Source: Euperipatoides rowelli (Eukaryota > Onychophora > Udeonychophora > Euonychophora > Peripatopsidae). From it: 11,265 nucleotides of DNA. Positions 1-7,931 of this stretch are shown one piece after another. The DNA lies in NCBI GenBank assembly GCA_003024985.2, contig PXIH01S0000937.1, one strand, 5' to 3'. The first letter of the stretch is position 1. Each line of letters opens with the position of its first letter. The translations under genes and the position numbers were made by a program. Under the pieces are notes generated by a model that was not told where the DNA came from, made no database searches, and saw only the letters and a program-made list of their open reading frames with translations.

Positions 1-530
1 ATTTTAAGATTCTTTTATTTAATAATTTTAAGATTTAAAAAGAGCAACTTACAATATAGACTAAAATTTAAAATTTCAGAAATTGGTATACCAATCAGGA
101 CTATAACTTTCATGATAAAAAAGGCTTAATTTATCATATTAAAAACATTAATTAAATGCAAGGAGGGCACATGATTCAATGCTGTCATGAAAAAAAAATG
201 ACTATAGCCTATAGCATTATTTAGTGCATTCTTTTTGCTTAGTATGATTTCTCCCCTCAAAATGATTGAAAATTAGTTTTCAACTTGTTAACCAAAAGAT
301 GAGAGTTAAAGAAAATATGATAGCAAAATTTATTTGAAAACATTACTGTCCTGTTTTCTTTGACTTTTATATTTTCACACATTTGCTTAATATGTTTGTA
401 TAAAAAAAAGAACACCTGGCCAAGCTTAATATGTGATATTTTGTAAAACTGACTTGGAAGAATACTTTTTCTTTCAGGGAAAGTTTGGCTTATTTTGAAA
501 AAAAAAANTTATTATGAAATGTGGTGTAGT
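1..530. other. AT-rich spacer, no gene seen
   Basis: No coding stretch or RNA gene is recognisable. The first 36 bases carry TTTTAAGATT twice, 25 bp apart. The rest is A/T-rich with A-runs and one N at 508. Confidence 0.6.
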
Positions 531-542
531 TTTTAGGCTGCG

Positions 543-613
543 TCTCAGATCTGAGTCAGCCGCATATTGCTAATATTTTTATTACTGTGTGCGGAAAGAC
601 TCGAATCCGAGTC
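543..613. repeat. Paired quasi-palindrome site A
   Basis: Two GACTC...GAGTC quasi-palindromes lie 55 bp apart. The first (543-558) contains CTCAGATCTGAG and the AP-1/NF-E2-like word TGAGTCAGC. The second (598-613) is GACTCGAATCCGAGTC. Between them is GCATATTG. The same arrangement recurs at 1571-1628. The CpG-bearing cores stand out in CpG-poor surroundings. Function is unknown; a protein-binding or element-end role is inference. Confidence 0.6.
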
Positions 614-620
614 ACACATT

Positions 621-1560
621 TATAAATGCAAATTATTCTGACAAAAACTTATATTTTTTATCAAGAATTATAATATACAGTAAGTTATAAACAGAAATGG
701 TTTCCAACAAACAGATTTTTTTTTATGATTATTTTTCTAAATATCCGCATTCATTACGCTTGTATTTACTGTATGTACAAATAATACATTGTTAAATATT
801 TCAAAATCTACTGTATAACAGATAGAAGAAAACTTAAATAGTATTTTTTATTTTATTTTTTCCCAGGAATTTAAATATATAAAGAAAAGAAAATTCCAAC
901 AGATTTTTTTATGATTTTATTTCTAAAAGTCGGCTGTAAAAAAAAAAAAAAGAAAAGCCAGTTTCTTTTACATTTTCCTTTACTGTTTCTCTGTCGTTAA
1001 AAGATAGAATTTTTTCTTTTGATTTTTGAAATCTGCATTAAATTCTGATTTTAAAAAATGTACCGGTATGTTTATTCCTAAATGTTTTATAATATTTGTA
1101 TTACGCTACCTGAAAGTCAGAATTTCAGAATCGCTTGATAAATTTTGAAAATAATATCACTGTGACCCCAAAACTAAAGAAAATTTCAAACGATCCAGAA
1201 ATATGTTTTTTATTTCCTATTTTATGTGCCTAAATGATAAAAATATGTTTAACCCTTTCCACTCCACTCAATTCAGAGTAGGCCTATTTGTATTCTGTTG
1301 ATCCACAAAAAAAAAAAAAAATCAATTTTTTTATTATTTTAAATTTCGATTAGAAATATAGAAAAACTAATTTTAAAATGGTTTACATGAATATCTAATA
1401 ATGTTTTTGCACACATGCAGGGATGATTAGGCCTATAGTCTAGGCTACCATATTTATCAAATTTTGAATTTAAGGTGGCCTAATAAAAATATTATAAAAC
1501 ATATCAGAATAAATTTATTCATTTTTAAAATCAAAATTTNTATTTGCATTTTGAAGCTTG
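621..1560. other. AT-rich spacer between the paired palindrome sites
   Basis: Holds a diverged direct repeat (703-748 and 892-935), a TACCGGTA word at 1061-1068, two TAGGCCTA octamers (1279-1286, 1428-1435), several A/T homopolymers and one N at 1540. I see no gene. The whole 543-1628 interval could be one degraded element bounded by the paired sites, but no target duplication was found. Confidence 0.5.
703..935. repeat. Diverged dispersed direct repeat, two copies
   Basis: Copy 1 at 703-748 and copy 2 at about 892-935 share the order TTCCAACA, CAGA, a T-run, TTATGATT, a T-rich stretch and TTTCTAAA, with small indels. The similarity stops abruptly on both sides. It may be a local duplication or two remnants of a short element. 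Confidence 0.5.
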
Positions 1561-1570
1561 TAACACAATG

Positions 1571-1628
1571 GACTCGGATTCGAGTCATCAGCATATTGTG
1601 AAAGTTCGCAATGACTCGGATTTGAGTC
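1571..1628. repeat. Paired quasi-palindrome site B
   Basis: GACTCGGATTCGAGTC at 1571-1586 and GACTCGGATTTGAGTC at 1613-1628 are 42 bp apart, with GCATATTG between them. The first unit plus spacer aligns in direct orientation with site A (GAGTCA, then GCATATTG). The 16-mer at 1571 is the exact reverse complement of the one at 598. The conserved order of palindrome, GCATATTG, palindrome at two loci argues against chance. Confidence 0.65.
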
Positions 1629-1639
1629 ATATTAGTGAA

Positions 1640-1917
1640 CGTGTTAATGCATTTTTTATTCAGATCATGACCTGAAGTGTCCGTTATTGCGAAGCACGTG
1701 TATATGAACAGGGGTATGATGCTACTGTAAATATGTTTATACTCATGAGGGTCCATAAATCATGGTACCGGTATATAATTTAACTGTAAATGCATACGAA
1801 GATTTGTTGATTTTTTTAAACAAAATTATGACAACATATTTCAACCCCCCTCCAATTATTTTATTCTAAATCCTCCCCCCTCTACTCGCATGCTGTTATT
1901 TATGGATGGCCCCTATG
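1640..1917. other. Spacer before hAT element 1
   Basis: No gene seen. Contains TACCGGTA at 1766-1773 and two C-runs (CCCCCCTC-type) around 1844-1882. Its last 8 bases (1910-1917, CCCCTATG) are the left copy of the target duplication of the following element. Confidence 0.55.
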
Positions 1918-1932
1918 TAGGGATGGGATGCC

Positions 1933-1978
1933 GGTCAATTGAACGGTCAAAATCTAAATTTTGACCGGTCAATTGACC
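1933..1978. repeat. 5' subterminal hairpin of hAT element 1
   Basis: Arms 1933-1953 and 1958-1978 (21 bp each) pair with one mismatch around a 4-base CTAA loop. The right arm contains the perfect 12-bp palindrome GGTCAATTGACC (1967-1978). Subterminal repeats of hAT elements usually bind transposase; that role here is inference. Confidence 0.8.
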
Positions 1979-2023
1979 AAAAAAGATTTTGAACACTTTT
2001 TTTTTGGTCAAAATCAAATGTTT

Positions 2024-2037
2024 CCACTAGAGAGCAG
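2024..2037 (+). promoter_or_regulatory. CTCF-like site, one mismatch
   Basis: CCACTAGAGAGCAG differs from the CTCF core pattern CCASYAGRKGGCAS at one position (GAGC for GGGC). It lies 68 bp upstream of a perfect match in the same orientation inside the hAT element. Binding is not shown by sequence alone. Confidence 0.4.
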
Positions 2038-2091
2038 CAGAGTAGCAATGCATTATTTTTTTCAATCATTCAAAAAGATTTTAACATTTGG

Positions 2092-2105
2092 CCACTAGAG
2101 GGCAG
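2092..2105 (+). promoter_or_regulatory. CTCF core motif, perfect match
   Basis: CCACTAGAGGGCAG satisfies every position of the bilaterian CTCF core CCASYAGRKGGCAS. It sits inside the hAT element between the left hairpin and the gag remnant. A transposon carrying this motif could spread CTCF sites, as known for other repeat families. Occupancy is unknown and a single 14-mer may be fortuitous. Confidence 0.5.
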
Positions 2106-2142
2106 TTATACTTTTATGCTAAATTATTTCTACATTTTCATA

Positions 2143-2238
2143 ATGGCTGAGTCTGATTCGCAAAAGGAAGGAGAAAATGCTTTACTTATGAAACGTAATA
2201 AAAAATGTAAGTCACAGTTGCACATACCCAATGCATAG
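2143..2238 (+). pseudogene. Short open frame upstream of gag remnant, possible gag 5' part
   Basis: An ATG at 2143 opens 31 codons, beginning MAESDSQKEGENALL and ending at TAG 2236. The charged, non-repetitive composition looks protein-like compared with the A/T background. Near its end, SQLHIPNA resembles the region just before the tryptophan segment of Copia-type gag, which would make it the N-terminal part of the fragment that follows. Alternatively it is a leftover transposase start, since AATGTAAGT at about 2204-2212 resembles a splice donor. Neither reading is certain. Confidence 0.35.
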
Positions 2239-2297
2239 CGGACAATATGTGAAAGACAAAATTATCGCATTTGAAATTTGAGAAGTATTAAGCAACT

Positions 2298-2602
2298 TTT
2301 GAAAGAAAAGGAATTGCTGGTCAGTTAGTAGGCTACTTAGGAAAATGTTGTTGAGTATGACATTTAACTCTGAAAGATATAATGGAATCCCATTTCTTAA
2401 AATTTGACAAGTTGATACGTGTTTTACGATCCACTGGTGCCAAATTGGAAGAAATTTATATACAGTAGTGTGATTTATTGTTAACAATGCCAATTGAGTA
2501 TGATGTAGTGAAGCCATTGAGACTTTATGAATTGAACAGTGGACACTCAGCTTCATGAAAAATCGACTGCTTGACAAACAGGCAAAATTTAAACAAATGT
2601 AA
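2298..2602 (+). pseudogene. Degenerate Copia-type (Ty1) retrotransposon gag fragment
   Basis: In the family, gag forms the virus-like particle shell of Copia elements. The sequence shows, in order across shifting frames: FERKGIAGQLV (2298-2330), LRKMLLSMTFNSER (2336-2377), HFLKFDKLIR (2391-2420) with STGAKLEE (2430-2453), LLLTMPIEYDVV (2475-2510) after a TAG at 2466, AIETL (2513-2527), and LSFMKNRLLD (2546-2575), ending at TAA 2600. This order of short blocks (KFD, STGA, LLLTMP-EYD, RLLD) is the conserved core of Copia gag (UBN2/Retrotran_gag_2 type). At least three frameshifts and several in-frame stops make it inactive. I see no LTRs, integrase or reverse transcriptase nearby. It lies wholly inside the hAT ends, so it was captured by, or inserted into, that element. 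Confidence 0.8.
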
Positions 2603-2785
2603 AAAGTTAAATACAATCGTCGATTGCATTCTCAGCTGTCGGGACATGATGAGTCAAATTGAAATTCAAGGGATTTAGAGATGAAAAAGGCCAAAAAGCA
2701 TTAAAAAGTGGACATTTGCTATGAATCACCTCAATCAGCAATGTTTTAACTTTTAACTAAACTTTGGTCAATTGACTGAAATTTA

Positions 2786-2823
2786 GTCAATTGACAGGTC
2801 AAAATCTTGACCTGTCAATTGAC
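2786..2823. repeat. 3' subterminal hairpin of hAT element 1
   Basis: Perfect 17-bp arms (2786-2802 and 2807-2823) flank a 4-base AATC loop; the arm core is TCAATTGACAGGTCAA. A competing 10-bp hairpin uses 2768-2777 with 2785-2794. Together with the 21-bp hairpin at the other end, the element has a stem-loop just inside each inverted repeat. Confidence 0.85.
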
Positions 2824-2867
2824 AGGCCAAAATCTTGGGCAATTGACCGATCAAAATCCCATCCCTA

Positions 2868-4583
2868 TCTCTATGCCATAATTTTCAATTAGCCTATTTT
2901 TTTTTTTACACTAATTTATGTTTTCATTGCCAAAGCTGTTTCATTGGTTAAGGTAGGTTTTAAGCTGAACTTAAAAGAAAAGCTGTCAGTGGTGGAATCT
3001 TTTCAATCCATTTATTTATTATTTAGTGTATAAAAATTTGATTTAAACATTACTGCAGAAAATGCCAATTTGCAGATTTTGTGATTCCCTTCCGCAGAAA
3101 ATAGTTTTTGTTACAGCAGAAAACCACTACCCATAATACATTATATTCTAGTGTAATGGTATCAAAATAATTTTAGTAGGAGGCTATTTAAGAATCAGGA
3201 TGTGGGTTGCCATCACCATCCGCATCCATTGCCAAAGCTACACAAAATTTTATTGGGAGGGTGGGGGAGAGAAATGAGATATTTCCAAACTCTGTCTCCG
3301 CAAATTCCCAACTCACTGAACAGCTGCTGGGTGACCGGGTCCCATCATCTTATCTTCAGATCCATGTTAGTGCGTCAAAATGTTAAAATTTCAAATCATT
3401 ATTTAAAAAATTCCGATCCAATGCAAATATCTTTGATTACATTTTTTTTTTAAATTTATCCTACCAACAGTTTTTCCTTCTGCTTCAACTGGACCGGATT
3501 TTTCCCAACTGCCAACTCAAAATTTCCTAACTTTTTGAACAGTACTTTGAACTCGTATTTTGATTTTAAAATAATCTAATTCAATTAAGTTCATTCAATT
3601 AAGTTTAGATTACCATAATAACAAAATAACCTCAAAATATTATTTTTTATAATTCCCATTAATTAGGGTTAATGCATTTTTTTTTTTAAAAAAAAAAAAA
3701 GAGAATTGAAAAATATAGGATAGCCTACACAAACGTTTTACAATATTCTATCTTGATATTTTTTAAATGTTAGATTTAACAGTAAATTTGGAAATATAGA
3801 TAAAAATAGACAGGCTAATATTAAGAGTGCCAAAAATCTAATTAATAGTTAAATTTCCATATAATAGACTTCCCTCTTTTTTTCATTTTTTACTTCTTTT
3901 AAAATATCAAATTTCTGCAACCAAGACAGAGAGAAATTGGCAGAACTGTAGCATTCTAATTCAAGAAAAGAGTGAAAAGTGTCAAATTAACACTATGAAG
4001 CTAAATATATTATGGTATGCGGAGGTAGTAGCCCAGACAACTCAGCTCCCCCTATGATACATCAAACTGTCAATTAACCATTTATCAAAATTAATGAATA
4101 AGTTTTTGGAGGGTAAAAAATATATAAAAAAGATCAACTTCTGTCATTTCTTGATAGGTTTTTAGGGTGTATATTTGATGTATTAATAGGATTTGAAATG
4201 GCTGACTTGGTTATGGCAGATAATTATGCCAAATTTAGGATTAAATCTGTGGTTAATTAGAGTTTTTTTTTTTTCTGTGTGGATTTGGATTATGAAATAT
4301 TTGTTATACATTATGGGGTTTTAATGGGTATGGTATTTATTGTTTTTATGTTTCATTTTCATGACTCTGGGGGAAAAAAATTAATGTTCAGACTTAATTG
4401 TATAAGCTTCGGATTAAACTTTGTTTTATAAATAAATAAACAAAGCTACAAATGCCAAATTTGATGTATAGGTTGACCCCCAATTTAAAGATGGCCATCT
4501 TCAAGTAATTAAATAAGACTGTCGGTTGTTGGAAAAAAAAAATAGCCTAATAAATAACTTGTATACGGTAATTATAAAATTAA
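2868..4583. other. AT-rich spacer with minor repeats, no gene seen
   Basis: Contains three GCAGAAAA words (3055, 3094, 3116). A somewhat GC-richer patch at about 3190-3365 includes CTGGGTGACCGGGTCCC. A weak direct repeat around AAATTCCCAACT...TGAACAG lies at about 3302 and 3520. There is a T11A13 inverted run (3677-3700), a GC patch at 4016-4055, the palindrome AGATGGCCATCT near 4489, and an ATAAATAAATAAAC stretch near 4428 that could be a poly(A)-type tail. No continuous coding signal was recognised. Confidence 0.5.
3677..3700. repeat. T11A13 inverted homopolymer
   Basis: Eleven T followed directly by thirteen A gives an 11-bp self-complementary run with no loop. It may be two poly(A) tails joined head to head, or simple slippage. 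Confidence 0.8.
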
Positions 4584-4837
4584 TTACATAAACAATAATT
4601 GCTTAATTGGAGGAATATGACTAGGCTACAGCACCGTGCTGTATATAATAATGTAAGCTCGACCTCACCTGAAGGTGCTTTTGAATGCCTATTGTCAGCT
4701 AACACAAATACTGTATTTATCTCCGTAGCAGGATTTAAATCTGCGATCTCTGAGTTTACAAGCATCTTGCCAAGTGCGCCATCAAGACATCGACACAAGT
4801 CATTGAAATAAGTTAAAAAATTATGCAATTTATGTAA
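4584..4837. repeat. Imperfect inverted flanks around the SINE-like unit
   Basis: TTACATAAA at 4584-4592 followed by TTGCTTAATT (4599-4608) is matched in inverse by AATTATGCAA (4819-4828) and TTTATGTAA (4829-4837), with a 6-base gap in the alignment. The flanks bracket the tRNA-like unit. The bases are A/T-rich, so chance is not excluded. Confidence 0.4.
4611..4805 (-). mobile_element. Degenerate tRNA-derived SINE
   Basis: On the minus strand a box A-like TGGCGCACTTGG (4781 to 4770) is followed 40 bases later by a box B-like GATTTAAATCC (4741 to 4731). This is close to the spacing of a tRNA internal RNA polymerase III promoter. The T-arm GCAG...CTGC still pairs, but the acceptor and anticodon stems do not, so this is not a working tRNA. 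About 120 non-tRNA bases follow towards 4611, including the hairpin TACAGCACCGTGCTGTA (4627-4643). The unit is distinctly GC-richer than its flanks. The body domain is not one I recognise, and no clear poly(A) tail or target duplication was seen. Confidence 0.55.
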
Positions 4838-4840
4838 AAA

Positions 4841-6857
4841 TGAATTTATTACTAGTACTTTATTTTGGATAATAGGCTGGACCAACTGCTTATTATTGGA
4901 CACTTGGACAGTGAGATGGAGAAATTTCTTATGTAACAAGAGAATGATCAAATTACTAATTTAGATTAGAGTGATGAGATAAATTGTTTGTGATAAAAGT
5001 AAAAAGGGTAAATTACTGTGCTCATTTTTGATATAGTAAAAGGAACAAATGATTTTTTTTTTTATAACAGGTAATAGGCCTACAATAAAACAAAATGCTT
5101 ACGGTATTTGGAAATAATGGAAGTGGGACAAATTGCTTAAGTTTATTAATGAATGCACTATAGACCTATATCAGTATACCTATATTATACAGGTAGCAAA
5201 AACTTGTCTTCAGTTCAGGTGCACTAGAAATTAGGATTTTTTTGATGGCAGCCATTTGGGCTACCACTCTAATGTGCAAGTAGTCCACATGTTTTTGTAG
5301 TAGGCTATTATATAGAAAAATTTTTTTTTTTAAATATTATATAGAAAAACAATCCAAATAAACAGAANATTTTAGCTTGTTTATTTTTTTTCTTATAAAT
5401 ATAGTGATTATAAATTTTGATACCTAGGCTACCAAGTTGATAGCCTAATAGGCCGACACTGGTATGGTTCCATCATTTACGAGTCACTGGTACTAAATAT
5501 GTTTGAATTAAAATATTTATTTAGTTTAATTAGAATAAATTATTCAAACTGAAACTGTAGACTATAGGCTAATACTTCTATTTCAAATGCAAATTAACTT
5601 ATAAATTTAAATACTGTTCTAATAATGTAAATTATAGTCCTCTAATTAACAAACATTTTTAAATATTCTTCATCAAATGATTCATATAAAATATGCAATA
5701 AACCTATTTCCATTTCAGGATGAAGGTCTTTATATCTTCCACATGTAAATTTTCGGCTTCATTTTTATTTATTGTATTTCGTAATTTGTAACAATTTGTA
5801 TATGCCACTCCTTTTTAACCAAGAAAGCCCTATTACAATTTCAAACTTAAATTTTGTGAGTAGCCTAACTTGAGACATGTCCACTAGAGGGAAAATCTCA
5901 TGTTCGCACATAGAGTTACTGTACATAGTTTGCTTCTAGAGTTGCTCTCACATGTCTGTTCACTATTAGAAATACCCTTGAGGTCTACACTCAAACCAAA
6001 TTTTATTTTAAGTGGAAATATAGCATATCTTTTGACAGCTTGAAGGGGACTATAAATTTTTAATATTGACCAAGAAGCTTTACCCAATTTTTTTTCCATG
6101 TTGCATGACTAGTTAAAATTTTATTAAAGGATAATATAGGCATAAATTCTAGGCACACATTTTTAGATCTTATTCCAGTTAATATGTTATACAATATTTA
6201 GAATTAGGCTAGTCATTAGAAATCATAGATTTAAACATAAATAATAAAACAACAGTGCAGTGGTTGGCTAGGTTCTATTTATTAAAGCCATTTTCTTTTT
6301 TTTTACATTTATGATCATACAGTATGTGTGTGAAGGTAGCAAATTCCTCAAAGTCACACTTTTATTTGAAAAAAAAAAAAAAAAATCCTAACATTTAATC
6401 TACATTTTTCTTTCATTGTCCATATGACCTCAAGTAAACCCTGTTATTATTCAACAAAAAAGCATGCCTCACAGTTAGAATATAAAACATGAAGCTTGAA
6501 TGAGCTGATTTATGCCATTGGCATGTGGGGGAAACGACAAACAAGTTCATCTAAACACAACATAAAGCAATTATAGGCTTACATAAATTTTAATTTTTTT
6601 TAATAATTTAGACTAAAAAAAATAAATGACAAACAATCTCATCGCAACAAGAATTTCTATTTAGCCTTTTTTGATCCAAAGCTTTTTTATAAGGGAAGAG
6701 GGAATTCAATGGGCCATATATTAGGAAATTGTCTTAGTAGGTCACAGGCATGGTTCTATTTTTAATCCTACTTTTTAAAAGTTCAGAAGTGAATGCTCAA
6801 AAATATTTGTGCAACTTATACTTTTTTTTAAAGTATGGAGGATTACTTGACTATTTG
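4841..6857. other. AT-rich spacer, no gene recognised
   Basis: Contains a TAGGCCTA octamer (5075-5082), about seven TAGGCTA/TAGCCTA words, a 15-bp direct repeat (5306-5349), one N (5368), and a partial CTCF-like CCACTAGAGGG followed by AAA at 5881-5894. A 71-codon open frame on the minus strand (6099-5884) matches no family I know. Its length is expected by chance in this composition. Confidence 0.5.
5306..5349. repeat. Short tandem duplication
   Basis: TATTATATAGAAAAA occurs at 5306-5320 and 5335-5349, a 29-bp period with a poly-T stretch between the copies. Confidence 0.75.
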
Positions 6858-7123
6858 TTAACCCATAGATGGCTGGGACGAATCGGCTTAAATGTCATTC
6901 GAATATTTGAACTGTGAGACAGACGAATATTCGAAAATTTGAAAAAAAATGGGGGGAGGGAGAGTAACATTTTTTACGATTTGACAGAATAAAACTTGTT
7001 TAGTCTTAAAAAAAAAAAATTCTTAAAAGTCACTACTTACTAAGTAGCCTACTGGCTAAAGATTTATTATAAAGCCTGTCAGAATTTTCCATTTAATAGA
7101 AAATCGCTAAGGCTAAGTATAAA

Positions 7124-7191
7124 GATTTTAAAAAAAAAAGAGCTAAATTTTATGAAAGATTTAAAAAAAAAAAGAGCTAAATTTTATGAAA
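7124..7191. repeat. 34-bp tandem duplication
   Basis: Unit 1 (7124-7157) and unit 2 (7158-7191) both run GATTT, an A-run, AAAGAGCTAAATTTTATGAAA, and differ only at the T/A run boundary. The near identity implies a recent event, or upkeep by slippage at the A-runs. It lies inside hAT-like element 2. Confidence 0.9.
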
Positions 7192-7454
7192 CATTTAAAT
7201 CACAAGAGGTTAATTTTTTGCAATGTTCTACACAATTCTTTCTCCAAAACAAAGGTTTACGCATGCACAGGACTGTTCACTGTAGCCTACATGCTACTTA
7301 CATTAACTACAAACTGTATGGAAACATAATTAAGCCAAGAAACTTACCTAGTAAATCCTTTATCAGCTATTTACAAGAGACAAACTTTATAGGTACTGTA
7401 TTTCTAGGAAAATAACATTCATTTTTTATTTGATGTCTGTTATTGTTTATGCTT

Positions 7455-7485
7455 ATTTTGTTCTCATGATCAACGAGAACAAAAT
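7455..7485. repeat. Hairpin with 11-bp perfect core
   Basis: ATTTTGTTCTC (7455-7465) and GAGAACAAAAT (7475-7485) pair perfectly around a 9-base loop. Pairing extends outward through GCT/AGC and GTTATT/AATAAC with bulges. It is inside hAT-like element 2. No run of T suggests a terminator, and no RNA function is evident. Confidence 0.8.
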
Positions 7486-7931
7486 AGCAATAACAAAATA
7501 GTAACAAGAACAAAACATTTATTTCCTGTAAGACCTGAATTCGCTTTTAATGAAATACTTTTAGCAGCACAAATAGATCCAAATATCACTAACTCAACAT
7601 TTTGACATTATTAATCTGTTAAAAAAAATGGTAGCGAAACGGGTTCATGAGTACAAAAAAAGTAAAGCAATACATGTGAGAATGGAATGCAGTCAATGTG
7701 ACAGCATTGGACTCTCACTAGCCTATTAATATAATTATTTTTGTGTTTTTCTGGTAATTATTTTTGTTGTAGGCCTACTTACTGGAATGCTATTACAGTA
7801 TTATTAAACCTTGTTTTAAAAATAAAATAAAACAAATATTCTATAATGCATTTTTATATTCGAATATGACTTTACAAACAAATATTTGGATATTCGAATA
7901 TTTGTCCTACCCCTAAGGCCCCAACCCATAG

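Larger units (their letters stand above)
1918..2867. mobile_element. Non-autonomous hAT-type transposon (about 950 bp)
   Basis: The element starts TAGGGATGGGAT and ends ATCCCATCCCTA, a perfect 12-bp inverted repeat. Such TAGGGATGGG-like ends and an 8-bp target duplication are typical of the hAT superfamily. Both subterminal regions are packed with TCAATTGA: exact copies start at 1935, 1969, 2768, 2787 and 2815, and a variant lies at 2840. These fold into long hairpins (separate entries). No hAT transposase or BED finger is recognisable inside. The interior instead carries two CTCF-like sites and a broken Copia-type gag fragment, so the element must have depended on another copy's transposase. 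Family assignment rests on the ends and duplication only. Confidence 0.75.
1910..2875. repeat. Target-site duplication flanking hAT element 1
   Basis: CCCCTATG at 1910-1917 and TCTCTATG at 2868-2875 directly abut the two inverted ends. They match at 6 of 8 positions, and both differences are C versus T. An 8-bp duplication is the hallmark of hAT transposition. The two mismatches fit age-related transition decay. Confidence 0.65.
6866..7915. mobile_element. hAT-like non-autonomous element 2 (about 1050 bp)
   Basis: The left end TAGATGGCTGGGACGAAT and the right end, read inverted as TAGGGGTAGGACAAAT, are imperfect inverted repeats of the TAGRGGTGGGACRAAT kind seen in hAT elements. Both subterminal regions carry repeated palindromes: ATTCGAAT (6897-6904) and CGAATATTCG (6924-6933) on the left, and ATATTCGAATAT (7856-7867 and 7890-7901) on the right. 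The interior has a 34-bp tandem duplication, a long hairpin at 7455-7485 and an unrecognised 87-codon open frame. No transposase domain was seen. The family is inferred from the ends. Confidence 0.55.
6860..7931. repeat. Candidate target duplication of hAT-like element 2
   Basis: The 9-mer AACCCATAG occurs at 6860-6868 and at 7923-7931, flanking the inverted-repeat element. On the right it starts 8 bases beyond the inferred inverted end (7915), so the junction is ambiguous: a few filler bases, or a boundary placed differently. Confidence 0.4.

Noticed and set aside
1457-1756. 99-codon open frame on the minus strand
   Set aside because: Rich in I, F, K and N as expected from A/T-rich DNA, crosses an N and the paired palindrome site, and resembles no protein.
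2212-2616. 134-codon open frame on the minus strand
   Set aside because: It lies antisense to the Copia gag fragment and is best explained as a shadow of former coding sequence. Its translation shows no domain.
3202-3453. 83-codon open frame, plus strand, GTG start
   Set aside because: Histidine/proline-rich start from a local GC patch, low-complexity end, no family resemblance.
4385-4445. LINE 3' tail or gene polyadenylation site (ATAAATAAATAAAC)
   Set aside because: AATAAA-like strings are frequent by chance here and no upstream coding sequence supports either reading.
4731-4803. Functional tRNA gene on the minus strand
   Set aside because: Boxes A and B are present, but acceptor and anticodon stems do not pair, so a SINE head fits better.
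4580-4951. 123-codon open frame on the minus strand
   Set aside because: Covers the SINE and its flanks. The tRNA-like promoter boxes explain the GC-richer core, and no protein family is recognisable.
5873-5960. p53-like half sites (AGACATGTCC near 5873, ACATGTCT near 5952)
   Set aside because: Only the first fits the half-site pattern, the spacing is far too long, and ACATGT is common in A/T-rich DNA.
5884-6099. 71-codon open frame, minus strand
   Set aside because: Length is expected by chance at this A/T content; no known domain.
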